This document shows, piece by piece, positions 42,990 to 55,381 of a stretch of 64,000 bases of DNA. The notes under the pieces are model-generated. The model ran no database searches. It was not told the DNA's origin and saw nothing but the letters and a program-made list of their open reading frames with translations. The DNA lies in assembly GCF_020283565.1 (NCBI RefSeq), contig NC_060063.1, positions 50,087,726 through 50,151,725 on the forward strand, written 5' to 3'. Positions within the stretch are counted from its first letter, which is position 1, and each line of letters starts with the position of its first letter. Both the position numbers and the translations under genes were made by a program. The DNA comes from Trifolium pratense. Lineage: Eukaryota; Streptophyta; Magnoliopsida; Fabales; Fabaceae.

Positions 42990-44666
42990 CTAGAGAGCCT
43001 TGCTCGTAAAATACACTGGTTTTTGTCCTTCCGTTGTTTCACGGACAAGAGCTGCGCTGACGGCCTCAGATGCGACAGAGAGGTAAATGTATAATACTTC
43101 CTCGACATCTGGGCGTGAGAGGACCGGGGTTTCGGACAGGGCCTTCTTTAGCTGTTGGAGGGCCTGCTCGCACTCATCCGTCCATTCGAACACAGCTTCT
43201 TTCCTCAGTAATTTGAAGAGGGGCAATGCGTGTTGAGCAGATTTTGCTACGAAGCGAGATAATGAGGTCATCATTCCGTTCAGGGTTTGTATCGATTTTT
43301 TGTCGCTCGGAGTTGAGAGCTCGGTAAAGGCACGACACTTGTCGGGGTTGGCTTCGATTCCTCGTTCTAATAGGTAGAATCCGAGGAACTTTCCTGCCTG
43401 TACCCCGAAGGTGCATTTCTCCGGATTGAATCGCATGTTATGTTTTCTGGCCTGCTCGAAGACCTTACGTAGGTGGGCGGTATGATCGATTTCCTCGTGG
43501 GACTTGACGATCATGTCGTCCATGTAGACTTCGAGCATGTCGCCAATTTCTCCTCGGAATACCTTGTTCATCATTCTTTGGTAGGTAGCACCAGCGTTTT
43601 TCAGACCAAAGGGCATTACGTTGTAGTAATAGTTGCCCGACTCGGTCATAAAAGCTGTTTTTTCCCTGTCGGCCACGGCCATTGGGATTTGATTGTACCT
43701 TGAATATGCATCCATAAAAGACAATAATTTAAAACCAGAGGAATTATCAAGTAATTTATCAATGCAAGGTAAAGGGTAGGAATCTTTAGGGCAAGCCCTG
43801 TTGAGATCGGTATAGTCAACGCACATTCTCCATTTTCCATTAGATTTTTTAACTAGTACAACGTTGGACAACCAGGTAGTGTATCTGGCTTCAGAAATAA
43901 AATTTGCCTCTAGGAGGTCTTTTACAGCTTTTTCAGCAGCCTCCGCTTTTTCGGGAGACTGCCTACGCCTACGTTGCACTACGGCACTAGCAAGTGGGTC
44001 GACAGTAAGTTGATGACATGCAATGTTTGGATCCAGCTCGGGCATATCAGCAGCGTGCCATGCAAACAGATCAGCATTTTCTCTAAGGCAGGCTTTCAGC
44101 TGCTTCCTTGCCAGGTCGGGGAGCCCTATACCAATCTTGACTCCTCTGCCTGGATCCTCGCCGAATTGGACTATCTCGAACTCTCCATCTGGAATGGGGC
44201 GGTAATGTTCTTTGCTCGCCTCATCAGACTCTTTCTCCTCCTTCCGCAGCTTTTTCTCCTCCTTGTGCTCTTTCTTGGAGGTGCGGCTGTCGAGATCAAC
44301 TGAGCTCACATTTGGTGCGGGCAGCTTTGGTGGTGATTCCAAGGAAGGCTTCGGCTTCTTCGGTTCAGGGGCTTTGCCAACGAAGTTGTTGCCCTTAGAT
44401 GCTGCATCGAAGCACCTCCTCGCAGCTTCAATGTCCCCGTGCAGAGTATCGACCTGCCCCTTATGAGTATAGTACTTCATCTTCAGGTGGGCAGTGGAGG
44501 GGACAACGACCAGGTCCGCTATGGCCGTCCTGCCGATGATGCACTGATAGAGGCATGGGCAGTCCACGACCAAGAATTTGACCCTGATCGACTTAGCAGT
44601 TTCCTCTGAGCCAAAGGTGACGATGAGGTCGACGTAGCCCCAAGGCTTAGTAGTTGCCCCGTTAAA
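42990..44666 (-). pseudogene. pol: Tat pol: reverse transcriptase and start of RNase H
   Basis: The frame is open from the stop at about 44666 to the TAG at about 42988. The region after protease ends with WGYVDL and FLVVDCPCLYQCIIGR, then comes a charged linker. RT has KWRMCVDYTDLNRACPKD, FMDAYSRYNQIPM, VMPFGLKNAGATYQRMM and the catalytic YMDDMIV at about 43510-43530, followed by the thumb and PVYFTSKAL of RNase H. All core RT residues that can be read are present, so the enzyme is lost through the flanking stops. Confidence 0.92.
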
Positions 44667-45352
44667 TCATGTGAGATCTGAGCCCATGTATGGGGTGAGA
44701 TATGTCTCGTCCACTTGCAAAGTCCTGAAAAGACTGGCGTACATAATGTCGCAGGAGCTCCCCGGATCGATGAGGACCCGACGAACATCCATGTTTGCCA
44801 TGTCTGCCCGGACGAGGAGGGGAATTTGAAAGTTGGCTGTCCCGCCGGGCAGCTCCTCGAGATAGAAGGCTAAAGGTACTGATCGCCCCTTCGCCTTGTC
44901 CAGCGTTGCATTCATGTTCGAGGATATGTCGATGAGTTCCTCGAATTTTCTTTTTATTGATCCGACTGTGTGCTTGTCCATTCGACCACCGGATATCACG
45001 AACGAGTCTTGAAAATAGTCCCACGTGCTAAGCGTAGGACCAGTATAGATGTCCCCGAAACAGCTGGGGATAACAAAATCTTCGGGCCGGGACACGCTCA
45101 TAGCGATCTGCTTGGCGTTGTTCTGCCCGGCCGGTTGGGGAAGTACTTCCTCGACCGCGCGAGCTTCTGCAGCCTCTGGTCGAGTGTCGTTGTTTATCTT
45201 GACGAACTCTTTCAGTTGTCCGTTCCTGATCATGATTTCAATGGCTTCCTTCAGCTGGATGCAGTCGTCGGTTCTATGACCATAACTCTTATGGTACTTG
45301 CAATACCTGTTCTTGTCTTGGCCAGGTTTCAAGGGGGTTGGCTTCGGCCACT
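44667..45352 (-). pseudogene. Tat zinc region and aspartic protease
   Basis: Contains CKYHKSYGHRTDDC, the gypsy zinc-knuckle variant near the end of Gag, then a retropepsin-like domain with VLIDPGSSCDIMY (D-x-G-S active site). It ends at a TGA near 44667 within a segment normally followed by FNG. The protease would cut the polyprotein; the stop separates it from RT. Confidence 0.85.
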
Positions 45353-46443
45353 TTACCCCTGCTCTGTTAAATTCGGAGTTGTGGACTTCGGCGAATACCT
45401 CTGCCCGTGATTTGGTGAGCGGGGCATAAGCGCTGAATGTGCTCGGAGGGCCACGAGGTTCTCGTCGGTCATTCCTCCTCCTGTCTCTGCCCCTGTCAAC
45501 GCCCCTGTCGCCACCCCTGTTGCCGCCCCTGTCGCCGCCCCTATCATCGTTCCTGTGAGTGGACTCACGGGCAGGGTGGCTGCTCCCAGGTCGGGATAGG
45601 CGGACAACATCTGCTGCCTGGACTTCCTCGTACTGGATGTCCGCTTGAGCTTTGACGAGGAGGTCGTCCCAGGTGGGTGGTTTTTCAATGCCAACAGCTT
45701 TGGCGAAATCGCTGTTCGGGCGAAGGCCCCTCTACAGCAAGTACTTTTTCATGTCGTTGGTCGTGTCGACCTGCACGGCTTCTTTATTGAACCTCTCGAT
45801 AAAGTTACGGAGAGATTCTTCCTCAGCTTGGTATATGGCCTCCAAGGCAAGCACGGTCTTTGGATGCTTGCGGGAAGCTATAAAGTGTCTACAAAACTGG
45901 TCTGAAAGGTTATTCCACGAGTGAATAGATTGAGGGGGCAGGCTTTGGTACCATGCCATTGCTCCCTTCCTTAGCGTGGTTGGAAAAAGTCTGCACCTAA
46001 TGGCACCGCTAATATTCCTGAAATCTAAATTAGCGTTGACATTAGCTATGTGATCGTCGGGGTCAGTTAAACCATCGTACGCAGGAAGCGTAGGAGGTCT
46101 CTCGAAGCCGTTGGGAATATGTGCTTTCAAGATGCCTTTGGTAAGGGGGCATCAGGGATCGCCCTCGTCACTCCCGTTGGGAGAATGGTCCTCGGGTGAC
46201 CGGGGAGAATAATCATCGGGCATAGGCGTTGGACTACGAGACCTGTAGTTGCGAGGGTGGTAGCTGCCTGACGCACCTTGTTTGGTCATCAACGACAACC
46301 CTTGAGGTGAATGGCGGCGGGGAACCTCTTGCTTTCCCTTCTTGCCCGGGGAGAGCCTACCCTCACGATGAGGAGGAGTACGCTCCCTTTTCCGAGCAGG
46401 TGGTTCGACCATCTCTAGGTCAGGGCGTCGATATTTGACAGCC
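45353..46443 (-). pseudogene. gag: Tat gag, main part
   Basis: After the insertion point at 46449 the frame continues with a basic, Pro/Arg-rich segment (RRPDLEMVEPPARKRER), a TGA near 46151, the retrotransposon Gag domain (AHIPNGFERPPTLPAYDG, MAWYQSLPPQSIHSW, RHFIASRKHPKT), and a TAG near 45732. It then has a region with repeated Asp-Arg-Gly residues. Two nonsense codons interrupt it. The N-terminal part lies at 54498-54997. Confidence 0.87.
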
Positions 46444-46448
46444 GCTTG

Positions 46449-47749
46449 TGAAGGAAAATAGTGATTAACAAGGCAGCGGAATTTAAAATTTTCCTTTGTT
46501 GATCCTTACGAATGAGCATGATTCGTGTTATGAACTTTTACCTCTTGTGAAGGATGAGATTTGATTCACAATCAAAATTGATCACGAGCGTTGAAGATGA
46601 ACGACAACGCCTCTAGCTAGTCCACACGAACAACAACCTTCAAGAAGAGTGCTAGCTCCAAGGATGAAGGTTTTAGTGAGAGGTGGGAGGAATTAGGATT
46701 TAGGGTTTAGCAAGAGAATTTGCTTCAAGTGATTTTCTCACTATCACAAGGGTTCTATTTATAGAATTCCTTGTCTTGTGCACCAAGACAAAAACACTTG
46801 TCATTGGGCACAAATTACACTAAAGCCCTTTTCATTAAATAACCAAAGGGGCGCTTGCCCCATGTGTCATGTACACATGGACGCTCCCTCACCATACCAT
46901 ATGGTGTACCGCTTATTTAATTACCGTGATACCCTTATCACATCTCCATATTCCTCTGAGGTACACGTACCTTACAGTGTTCCTTATCTCACACTAGGCT
47001 GTCCTTATGTGTATGACCCTTGTAGGTTTCCGTAACGTTGGCAGTTATACATTTAATTATAACAAACAATGAGCGGTATCTAGCAACACATCACTGCTAC
47101 CCAAGTCACGGAATTGTCTTGTGATCTGACAAACCTTATCCGTGATAATGCTTATGTGCATAATTACCCTTTTGCCCCTATGTCTATATTGAACACAAGG
47201 CATACACTGTGTCACCCTTGTTCGATTCAATATTGGGCCCTTAGACATTTATCCTGTTATGCAGGACGGGCAAATTCCATCTAGGTCACTCATGTCCCTC
47301 AGCATGCTTTGTGAAGTACCCATTAACTGTCTTTATGGTTATCCTGTTACGGACAACGTTTGATCAGCAACAAAGTACCTGACTCTACATTTAGGGTCCA
47401 TAGTGGTTTCAGGTCGGAGGGTGGTATACACCATTATCACCATGAGAGCAACTTATGACATCTTGCATAACATTATATGTAGTACTCTCATAGCGGGTCA
47501 ATCCAGTATAAATATTACTCCTAATATTTATACCTATGTCAAGACTTGTAACTCCTTATCCTATGATCCATGAGATGTGATCATCAGTCTATCTTCATAA
47601 TAGTCTCTATGTTTTATTATTATCCCAATTCATAATAAAACTCGACTACGGATACTTTAAGAATAGATAAATGGATTCCACTATTCTAGGGACTTTATCA
47701 TTTTGGACATACAAACATAATAAAGAAATGCCTTTTTATATATATATAT

Positions 47750-47806
<57 letters not shown>

Positions 47807-47869
47807 CAAAGTCATCATACAAAAGACGATTCTATCAAAATAGATTGGCTTTTAGGGCTTACTCCAACA
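46449..47869 (-). repeat. 3' LTR of decayed Angela-like element (1421 bp)
   Basis: TATA box (TATTTATA on the + strand) at 46756-46763. Contains an AT microsatellite at 47736-47800, longer than the one in the other LTR; this explains most of the 32-bp length difference. Small + strand ORFs in both LTRs are not genes. Confidence 0.92.
47736..47800. repeat. AT microsatellite in LTR
   Basis: About 65 bp of AT repeat broken once by TTAAAT. The sister LTR has about 35 bp at 54396-54430. Confidence 0.9.
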
Positions 47870-50800
47870 ATCTCCCACTAGCACTTAAAGCCAATCAGAT
47901 ATTAACTCAACATCTATTGGGCTAGTGTCATCATCAAGCATCTTCTATGCAAGATTTTCTATTAGTGGATAAGGAACTGTTTCCTATGTTGGTACCCGAT
48001 ACATCTTCCAATTTACACTTTTGATCTTCTATCAAAAGGAAATAAAGTGTCAAAACTTGTATTTGAATCGTTTGTGAGATCTGGTTTTCCGTTGCTTGCA
48101 AGATTAAACCATTACCATCTTTAATGAGGTCAATGGAATCTGCAACGTAAGGAAAAACAATTTTCTTCCTCATCTTATGAGACAAACGATTCAAATCATA
48201 TATTTGACATTTGTAATAGATATATCAATCTTCTGAAGCTTGTAAGCTTACAGAGTTGACATCCGAGCATAAAGTTTATTCCAGACTACAATCTGGGTAT
48301 ACTGTTCTTCGATTTGGAAAATCAGTATAATTGTAACTCATTTACAATGATCCTTTCCAGATCCAATCAAGAAGCCATCATTAGTCCTTTTAAGATATCC
48401 ATGGATATTCTTGATGGTGATCTAATGACAATCACTAGAAATAATTTGGTACATGTTGTTTATGCTAATAGCATATAGTACATCTGGTCTAGTACATATC
48501 ATGATGTACATGATCAATCCAATTGCCAAAGTATTTGGATACTTCTCATGCATCCCTTTCTCATCTCATGAGGTTGGATATTGTCTTTGAGACAAAATAC
48601 ATCATGTGACGTATGCAATAATTTCAATAAAATTAAGCACACGAGGTGTCTGTACACTTCATCAAATATGTATGTAGGCTAAGGTTGAGATATGTCAACA
48701 ATCTATCTCTATAGATTTTGATTCCTATCTTTTAGGAAGTCTCACCTAAGTATTTCATCAAGAAATAATTACCTAATCATGTCTTACATGTGTAGTGTAT
48801 GAAAATTGTCTTGATGATCAGTATGTCATCCACATATAATACCAGATTAATTTAAATACTCCCACTGAATTTCTTGTGTGCACAAGATTTCCTTTATTAA
48901 TCTTAGTTTTCATAAAACTTGATCAACAAAACCGATAATTCAACTTTGAGAAATTTGAACAAATTCATAAATGAATTTTGTAATTTTTACACTTTCTAGC
49001 ATCCTTTAGATTAACGAAACCCCATCCATATGTCAAATACATATGTAAGGTCATTCCAATTAAGGAATGTAACCTCGTTGTCCATCTGCCAGAACTCGTA
49101 GTAAAAGATACAACAATTGCAAGTGAAATCAAATGAGTTTAAGTACTATGATTGAAATAAAGGTTTCATCATTTGTGTGAAACTTTTCACATCCAATCAC
49201 ACCTTAAAGGTATTCACAATACCATCCATGTGAGTCTTTACAACAAGACCCAATTTCATCATATGGGTCTTACCCATTTAGATGTCAAAACCAATATCAA
49301 TATATGGTTTATGTACATGGACTCTATTTAAGATTCCGCCACTTCTCAGAATTTAGGTCACTCACGACCTCCTAATAGGTCACATTTTCATCTTCTATGA
49401 GCATCAGATCACCTTGTTGAGTCATGGTAAAACCATGTCTCTCAACCGTGTGATATGACATATCCGACTTATATAGGTCTTGTGCTACTCGAATTGGTGA
49501 TCCAATAACACCCCTTGTGGAACTGATTCCATGTTCATTCTCAAAAGATATGTATTTTGTGGTACTTGAATTTACTCAAGTTCTACATTACTCCTACTAT
49601 CTCTTCTAGAGACACATTCCTTCTAAAGGAATATTTTAGTTTTAGTAACAAAACAACTTTTGTCATAGTGAGCATTGTAGAATTAGTATTCCTAAGTTTC
49701 TTTAGGATACCTCCACAAATACACATTCATCCAAGTCGGAATTAAGTTTATCTAATAAACTTTACAATCCAAACTATCATAAAGTCGAACTAGGTACTCT
49801 TACCTCCATATCAAATATGGTGTCTTTATGATTTCTTTTATTGGAACTTTTGTGGGTAAAGAATAACTCTAATTAAAATAAATTTTCGAAAGAGTCGCCG
49901 GAGATATAAACGAACTATCTTATTTATAATCATGTCGAACATGATGTAATATAAATAGTTGTTACTATACTCCTTATCTAAGTATTTACCATTACGACTT
50001 GTTCGTATGGTCTTGATACTTTTCAAAATTATTCCTTTACTTCATTCATAAATTCTTTGAACAATTTCAAAGAATCATACTTTGTGTCAACCACACATAT
50101 TCACATCTACTAAGCTAATTAGTAATGTAAATGAAGTAAAAGAAATAAAATTATATCTAGCAAATAATTGGTTTAGTGGTTCATATACATCTCATATGTA
50201 TATATTTCAAATAGATCAAATGTCACTTTGCCTTAGTTGGTAATTGACATACTGAACTATTTTCAAAAGTGGAACTTACACCCTTCAAATGATATAAATC
50301 AAATGAGTCCAAAATTCCTATCTATGGAATCTAGAAATGTGTGTCTCACTTATTAGTGCTAAACAATATTAATTGCCACTAATTTACAAGGTTCAAATCT
50401 TATTTGATCCTTATTCATCATTGTTATAGATAAGGTTATCAAGTTGATGGAACTCAATTCCATTACTCAATTAGAATACTAGAATAGAAAACATTATTTG
50501 GATAATGAAACAACACTTGTCTATTATACAAACAAGTAGTCCTTTTTCTTGTCAATACAAGGTTTAAGTCCAATGTTTCTATTATTAAATGAAACTTAAT
50601 AACAATTATTTGGTTCCATGTCAAACTCAACTTCTACGATCAATGAAACTATTTCATTCTAAACGTAGGTTGACTTTATCTATAGTCAAATTTTCACTTC
50701 TTTAAAACAACTTTCAATATTTCAACAAATATGAAATTAACATCTGGTATCATATACCTAAGTTAAAAGGTGGATAATTTAACTTTCTATAACAAGGTCT

Positions 50801-50962
50801 ATGAAGAAGTCTTACTTCTTTCTTCAACTTTAACTCTTTCAAAATCATTAGTAGTTTTTCTCGTATTTGAGAGAACGATTCTCAATACATGTACCAATTC
50901 AGAAACTCCTTTCTGAACCTTCTGTCCTTCCTAAGGACATTTTACAGTAAAATATAAAATGT
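47870..50962 (-). pseudogene. Decayed copia gag-pol remnant
   Basis: No long frame remains. On the minus strand, 48340-48570 still reads as a degenerate form of the RT/RNase H segment IGSIMY-x-MICTRPDV and later YLKRT-x-D-x-FLI, aligned with the intact Angela pol. A recognisable gag start like that at 21188 was not found, and the space (3.1 kb) is shorter than an intact gag-pol (4 kb), so deletions have occurred too. Short ORFs (for example 47934-48194) carry no recognised domain. Confidence 0.75.
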
Positions 50963-52113
50963 ATGCCAAATATATCTAACTACGAAAATAAGAATATTTG
51001 TATCATGATTAAAACATATTTAACTCGGCCTTTAATTAAATATGCTCCCACTATTTTACTCAAACCAAATGACCCTTTACATTTAATTCGGAAAATCCTG
51101 TTGGAAGATTTTCTAGTGGGTCGAGATCCGTATTTCACCATGTCTTGAGTCAGCTTTGGCTGATCACCCAAAACATAGCTATTTAGGTAGGAACTCCTTC
51201 CAATTGTATCTTATACAATTCTCAAACATTACTTAGTTGGGTGAATAACTCCTTATTCTAATCCATCATATAGATTGTTCCCAACTCTTGCTTCTAAACT
51301 TTTATAATCGTATTATAATTAGTTTAGTTAAGTTAACCCAAAAATAGCAGTCGGATATTACAATTATCCTATCGCACCTTACTAGTATAGAAAATGCACC
51401 TCGCTTTGGCGAACCCACATAATTCGATATTAGTCTTGATGAGTGCTAAATGTTGGAAAGCTTTCAACTTCATATTTCTTTTAAGGGATTTTAATTAAAT
51501 TTAATCTCACCGTATTTTGTATCTCATACAAAACATGTTTCAATTTACATGACACTCATGTAAATATATGTTTAACAATTATATAAAATATTCAAGACAT
51601 ATATAATTAAAACATTCATCTCATGCATCACATACATAAAATAAACTAAGGTGGTATAGTTATGGCCTCCTAAAATGAAAGAATTAAATAAACTAATTTA
51701 TTACAATTCTTTGACCCACGAGCAAACTTCTCAAGTTACTCCGTCAGCATCCTTTTGTTTGGCTTTGTCTCCCGTCATCACGAGCAATTACAATTTACAA
51801 ATTATTTAAATAAATAAAATAAAATAAATGAATTGTCACGACACGCAGGCCGTATTTTAAAATAAACCACGACACGCAGGTCGTATTTAAACCAAATAAA
51901 ATAAATACCAAACACGCTAAGGCCATAACTACATACCTCTAAGAATTAATTGATTAAAATTTAATCAATTAACAAATAAAAATAAATAAAAGAATTACTG
52001 CAATACAATTGATATAGCAAATGTCATCATATAAATAGAAACCATATCACATCTTTGACACTCATTAAATATACAATTCAATGACAAAGAAAATAATATC
52101 AAAACTGTATCAT

Positions 52114-52115
<2 letters not shown>

Positions 52116-52184
<69 letters not shown>
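52116..52184. repeat. AT microsatellite in leader
   Basis: About 69 bp of pure AT/TA repeat, at 52116-52184. Confidence 0.92.
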
Positions 52185-52189
<5 letters not shown>

Positions 52190-52478
52190 TTCATATGTGT
52201 TTAAAGATACTGATTCTTTCCTTTTTAAATCAAATTAAGTAATTATCACATAATTACTAAATTGAAACCAAATTGATATCAAATTTTAATGCTAAATTAA
52301 AATTCAATCTCGGTGATATAGTAACAAAATTAATCCAAAATAAAACAAAAGAAAAACTAAGGTCATAACTGATCATTGTAAAAGCATAATAACAAACACA
52401 TATTTTATTATTATAATCCATTTAAGTCCTGTTAAGTAAATTAAAATCAAAATTTTGGCAAACGAACGCGACCCTAGC

Positions 52479-52600
52479 TTCTGCCAGTCGCGCCCAGCGC
52501 GGCATGTCCGGCGCCCGGCGCCAGAACGCGCTCAGAATTGTTCCTGGCCTCTGCTAGTCGCGCCCAGCGCAGCGTGTTCGGCGCCCAGCGCCAGCACGCA
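52479..52600. repeat. GC-rich 70-bp duplication in leader
   Basis: Two copies of a block starting CTGCCAGTCGCGCCCAGCGC (52481) and CTGCTAGTCGCGCCCAGCGC (52551), each containing the near-palindrome GGCGCCCGGCGCC or GGCGCCCAGCGCC. It stands out as a GC-rich island in strongly AT-rich sequence. Confidence 0.85.
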
Positions 52601-53108
52601 TTTAGGTCATGGAATTTCGCCTTTTGACAGCACAACCCTTGTGTTGTCGCGAATCCTAATGCAACAATTTCATGCCGTCAAAACTTATCATGACCGAAAT
52701 TCAATTTTAATTGATCAACATGTCATTGCTTCACCATACTAATATCGGATTCCAAAGCAAGTGAACATGGATCGCTTCAATTGAATAACTTTCATAATTT
52801 GTTTTAAAGAACGAAATTATGAACTGTATATCACATACACCGCTTTGCATCACGATCACTTATATCACATATAAGTCTTTATCATTCTTGTTTGTGTAAA
52901 CTTAGGACGATTAACATATCGCTGCTTCACCATACAAAAGTCGGATTCCGAAGCCGTTTCAATGTCAACCATCCAAATTAAACACAAATAGATGCCAAAT
53001 TTTAATTACTCGATTTTAATCTTTATTAAGTGTTTTAATCGAATTAAAACAAAATACAGGAATTAAACAAACATCAAATCATGGATTCGTAAGTGGCTCT
53101 GATACCAC

Positions 53109-54497
53109 TGAAGGAAAATAGTGATTAACAAGGCAGCGGAATTTAAAATTTTCCTTTGTTGATCCTTACGAATGAGCATGATTCGTGTTAAGAACTTTTA
53201 CCTCTTGTGAATGATGAGATTTGATTCACAATCAAAATTGATCACGAGCGTTAAAGATGAACGACAACGCCTCTAGCTAGTCCACACGAACAACAACCTT
53301 CAAGAAGAGTGCTAGCTCCAAGGATGAAGGTTTTAGTGAGAGGTGGGAGGAATTAGGATTTAGGGTTTAGCAAGAGAATTTGCTTCAAGTGATTTTCTCA
53401 CTATCACAAGGGTTCTATTTATAGAATTTCTTGTCTTGTGCACCAAGACAAAAACACTTGTCATTGGGCACAAATTACACTAAAGCCCTTTTCATTAAAT
53501 AACCAAAGGGGCGCTTGCCCCATGTGTCATGTACACATGGACGCTCCCTCACCATACCATATGGTGTACCGCTTATTTAATTACCGTGATACCCTTATCA
53601 CATCTCCATATTCCTCTGAGGTACACCGTACCTTACGGTGTTCCTTATCTCACACTAGGCTGTCCTTATGTGTGTGACCCTTGTAGGTTTCCGTAACGTT
53701 GGCAGTTATACATTTAATTATAACAAACAGTGAGCGGTATCTAGCAACACATCACTGCTACCCAAGTCACGGAATTGTCTTGTGATCTGACAAACCTTAT
53801 CCGTGATAATGCTTATGTGCATAATTACCCTTTTGCACCTATGTCTATATTGAACACAAGACATACACTGTGTCACCCTTGTTCGATTCAATATTGGGCC
53901 CTTAGACATTTATCTTGTTATGCAGGACGGGCAAATTCCATCTAGGTCACTCATGTCCCTCACCATGCTTTGTGAAGTACTCATTAACTGTCTTTATGGT
54001 TATCCTGTTACGGACAACGTTTGATCAGCAACAAAGTACCTGACTCTACATTTAGGGTCCATAGTGGTTTCAGGTTGGAGGGTGGTATACACCATTATCA
54101 CCATGAGAGCAACTTATGACATCTTGCATAACATTATATGTAGTACTCTCATAGCGGGTCAATCCAGTATAAATATTACTCCTAATATTTATACCTATGT
54201 CAAGACTTGATAACTCCTTATCCTATGATCCATGAGATGTGATCATCAGTCTATCTTCATAATAGTCTCTATGTTTTATTATTATCCCAATTCATAATAA
54301 AACTCGACTACGGATACTTTAAGAATAGCTAAATGGATTCCACTATTCTAGGGACTTTATCATTTTGGACATACAAACATAATAAAGAAATGCCTTTTTA
54401 TATATATATATTAAATATATATATATATATAAATCAAAGTCATCATACAAAAGACGATTCTATCAAAATAGATTGGCTTTTAGGGCTTACTCCAACA
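53109..54497 (-). repeat. 5' LTR of decayed Angela-like element (1389 bp)
   Basis: TATA box at 53416-53423. About 1 percent different from the other LTR by eye. AT repeat at 54396-54430. Ends at 54497 next to GCCTG. Confidence 0.92.
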
Positions 54498-54997
54498 GCC
54501 TGACGGGGAGGGGATGGAGTAGCATGGTGTCTCCGCGGGGGAGAGTTGGTCTTTCTGCGGCGCCGGCTCTTTTCCAGCGCAGCGAGTCTGTTATTCTGCT
54601 CGTCTAGTCGACAACCTTGAGCCTGCACGGACTCGGTTGTTTGTTTCAAGGCAGCAATTAAGGCTGCGATATAAGAATTGGCCAAAGTAGTAACCTGCCC
54701 GGCGTTGTCTACCGGGATCTCCTGTGTAGGTTGAGGGCGTTTGCCTGTTCGACGATCGGTCAAAACCTCAACGTCTTCTTCTCCAGACGAGACAGAGGTT
54801 TCCCGTCCGTCACAGATGTCGCTTTCTGGAGCAGTTGTTATGGTATTGTCACGCACCGGTGATAAAACAGTGTTATGCTCTCGCGACAGAGAGCCTGGAA
54901 CGTTGGAGACGTTCTCGTCGCCGGTAGTGTTTTGATCTTTAGAGTCTTGCGAGAAGACAAAAGATGGGGAAGAACTCAGTTCCCACAGACGGCGCCA
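54498..54997 (-). pseudogene. gag: Tat gag, N-terminal part, split off by insertion
   Basis: The frame is open from the PBS through to the insertion site and joins the frame at 46443 across it. It codes for an acidic Ser/Thr-rich region, then a helix (TTLANSYIAALIAALKQT) and a coiled coil (QAQGCRLDEQNNRLAALE), then a basic segment (RRRRKTNSPPRRHH). No ATG occurs in this frame between the PBS and the insertion. The nearest is upstream in the LTR, so the true start is unclear or has been lost. Confidence 0.7.
54980..54997 (-). promoter_or_regulatory. Primer binding site, Tat element
   Basis: TGGCGCCGTCTGTGGGAA on the minus strand, one base from the LTR end (ATCA). This form is common in Tat-type elements. 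The tRNA species was not determined. Confidence 0.82.
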
Positions 54998-54998
54998 C

Positions 54999-55381
54999 TG
55001 ATCTAACCTAATGATCAGAAAAGGTTGATGGCTGGTCCGTTGAACAAATCGTCCACCGGAGGGGGGAGTTTGTACCTGGCTCTCCTGTCTAGGAGAGCTT
55101 ATATAGTTGCCCCAGCGCTGGGCCAAAGGTTGGTCTATTGGGCTGGAATAACCGTCCCAATAGACTCAACTGCCAAGATAGTCTCTGTATCGTAGGGGAG
55201 GCAGTTATTTGCCTCTATCTTGGTTGGAACCGTTCCATTATTCATGGATAATGGATAAGTTCGTTGGATGAAGGCGTGGTTGAACGGATCAACATGCGTG
55301 GATAGATGAGCACGTGTTTAACGTGCTGCTTATCCGTGATGTCGAGGAGGACACGTCATTGGCTGACGTGTCGGGGAAACC
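54999..55381 (-). repeat. Tat 5' LTR, PBS-side part
   Basis: Runs from the PBS side to the Tekay-like insertion. A TATA box (CTATATAAG on the minus strand) is at 55098-55106. AAACC at 55377-55381 is one copy of that insertion's duplication. The rest of the LTR lies at 62934 onward. Confidence 0.8.

Larger units (their letters stand above)
50963..53108 (-). other. Leader and PBS of decayed Angela-like element
   Basis: The PBS on the minus strand (TGGTATCAGAGCCAC) is at about 53093-53107. Homology to the Angela leader is clear at 51030-51180 (ATTTTACTCAAACCAAATGACC, GGAAGATTTTCTAGTGGG). No gene is seen. It also holds an AT microsatellite and a GC-rich duplication, listed separately. Confidence 0.75.
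46449..54497 (-). mobile_element. Decayed Angela-like Ty1/copia element in Tat gag (8049 bp)
   Basis: Two LTRs (46449-47869 and 53109-54497) start TGTTGGAGTAAGCCC on the minus strand and end TTCA, with a PBS next to the right LTR and GTGGGAGAT before the left one. Flanks are GCTTG and GCCTG, a 5-bp duplication with one mismatch. Removing the element joins the two halves of Tat gag in frame. LTRs differ by about 15 bases by eye plus an AT-repeat length change, while the coding part is full of stops. Confidence 0.93.

Noticed and set aside
46778..47035. 85-codon ORF in the decayed Angela-like LTR, similar at 53438-53677
   Set aside because: Antisense to the LTR, with different ends in the two LTRs and no domain.
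47934..48194. 86-codon minus-strand ORF as a separate gene
   Set aside because: It lies within the decayed pol region and has no recognised domain. It is treated as part of the remnant.
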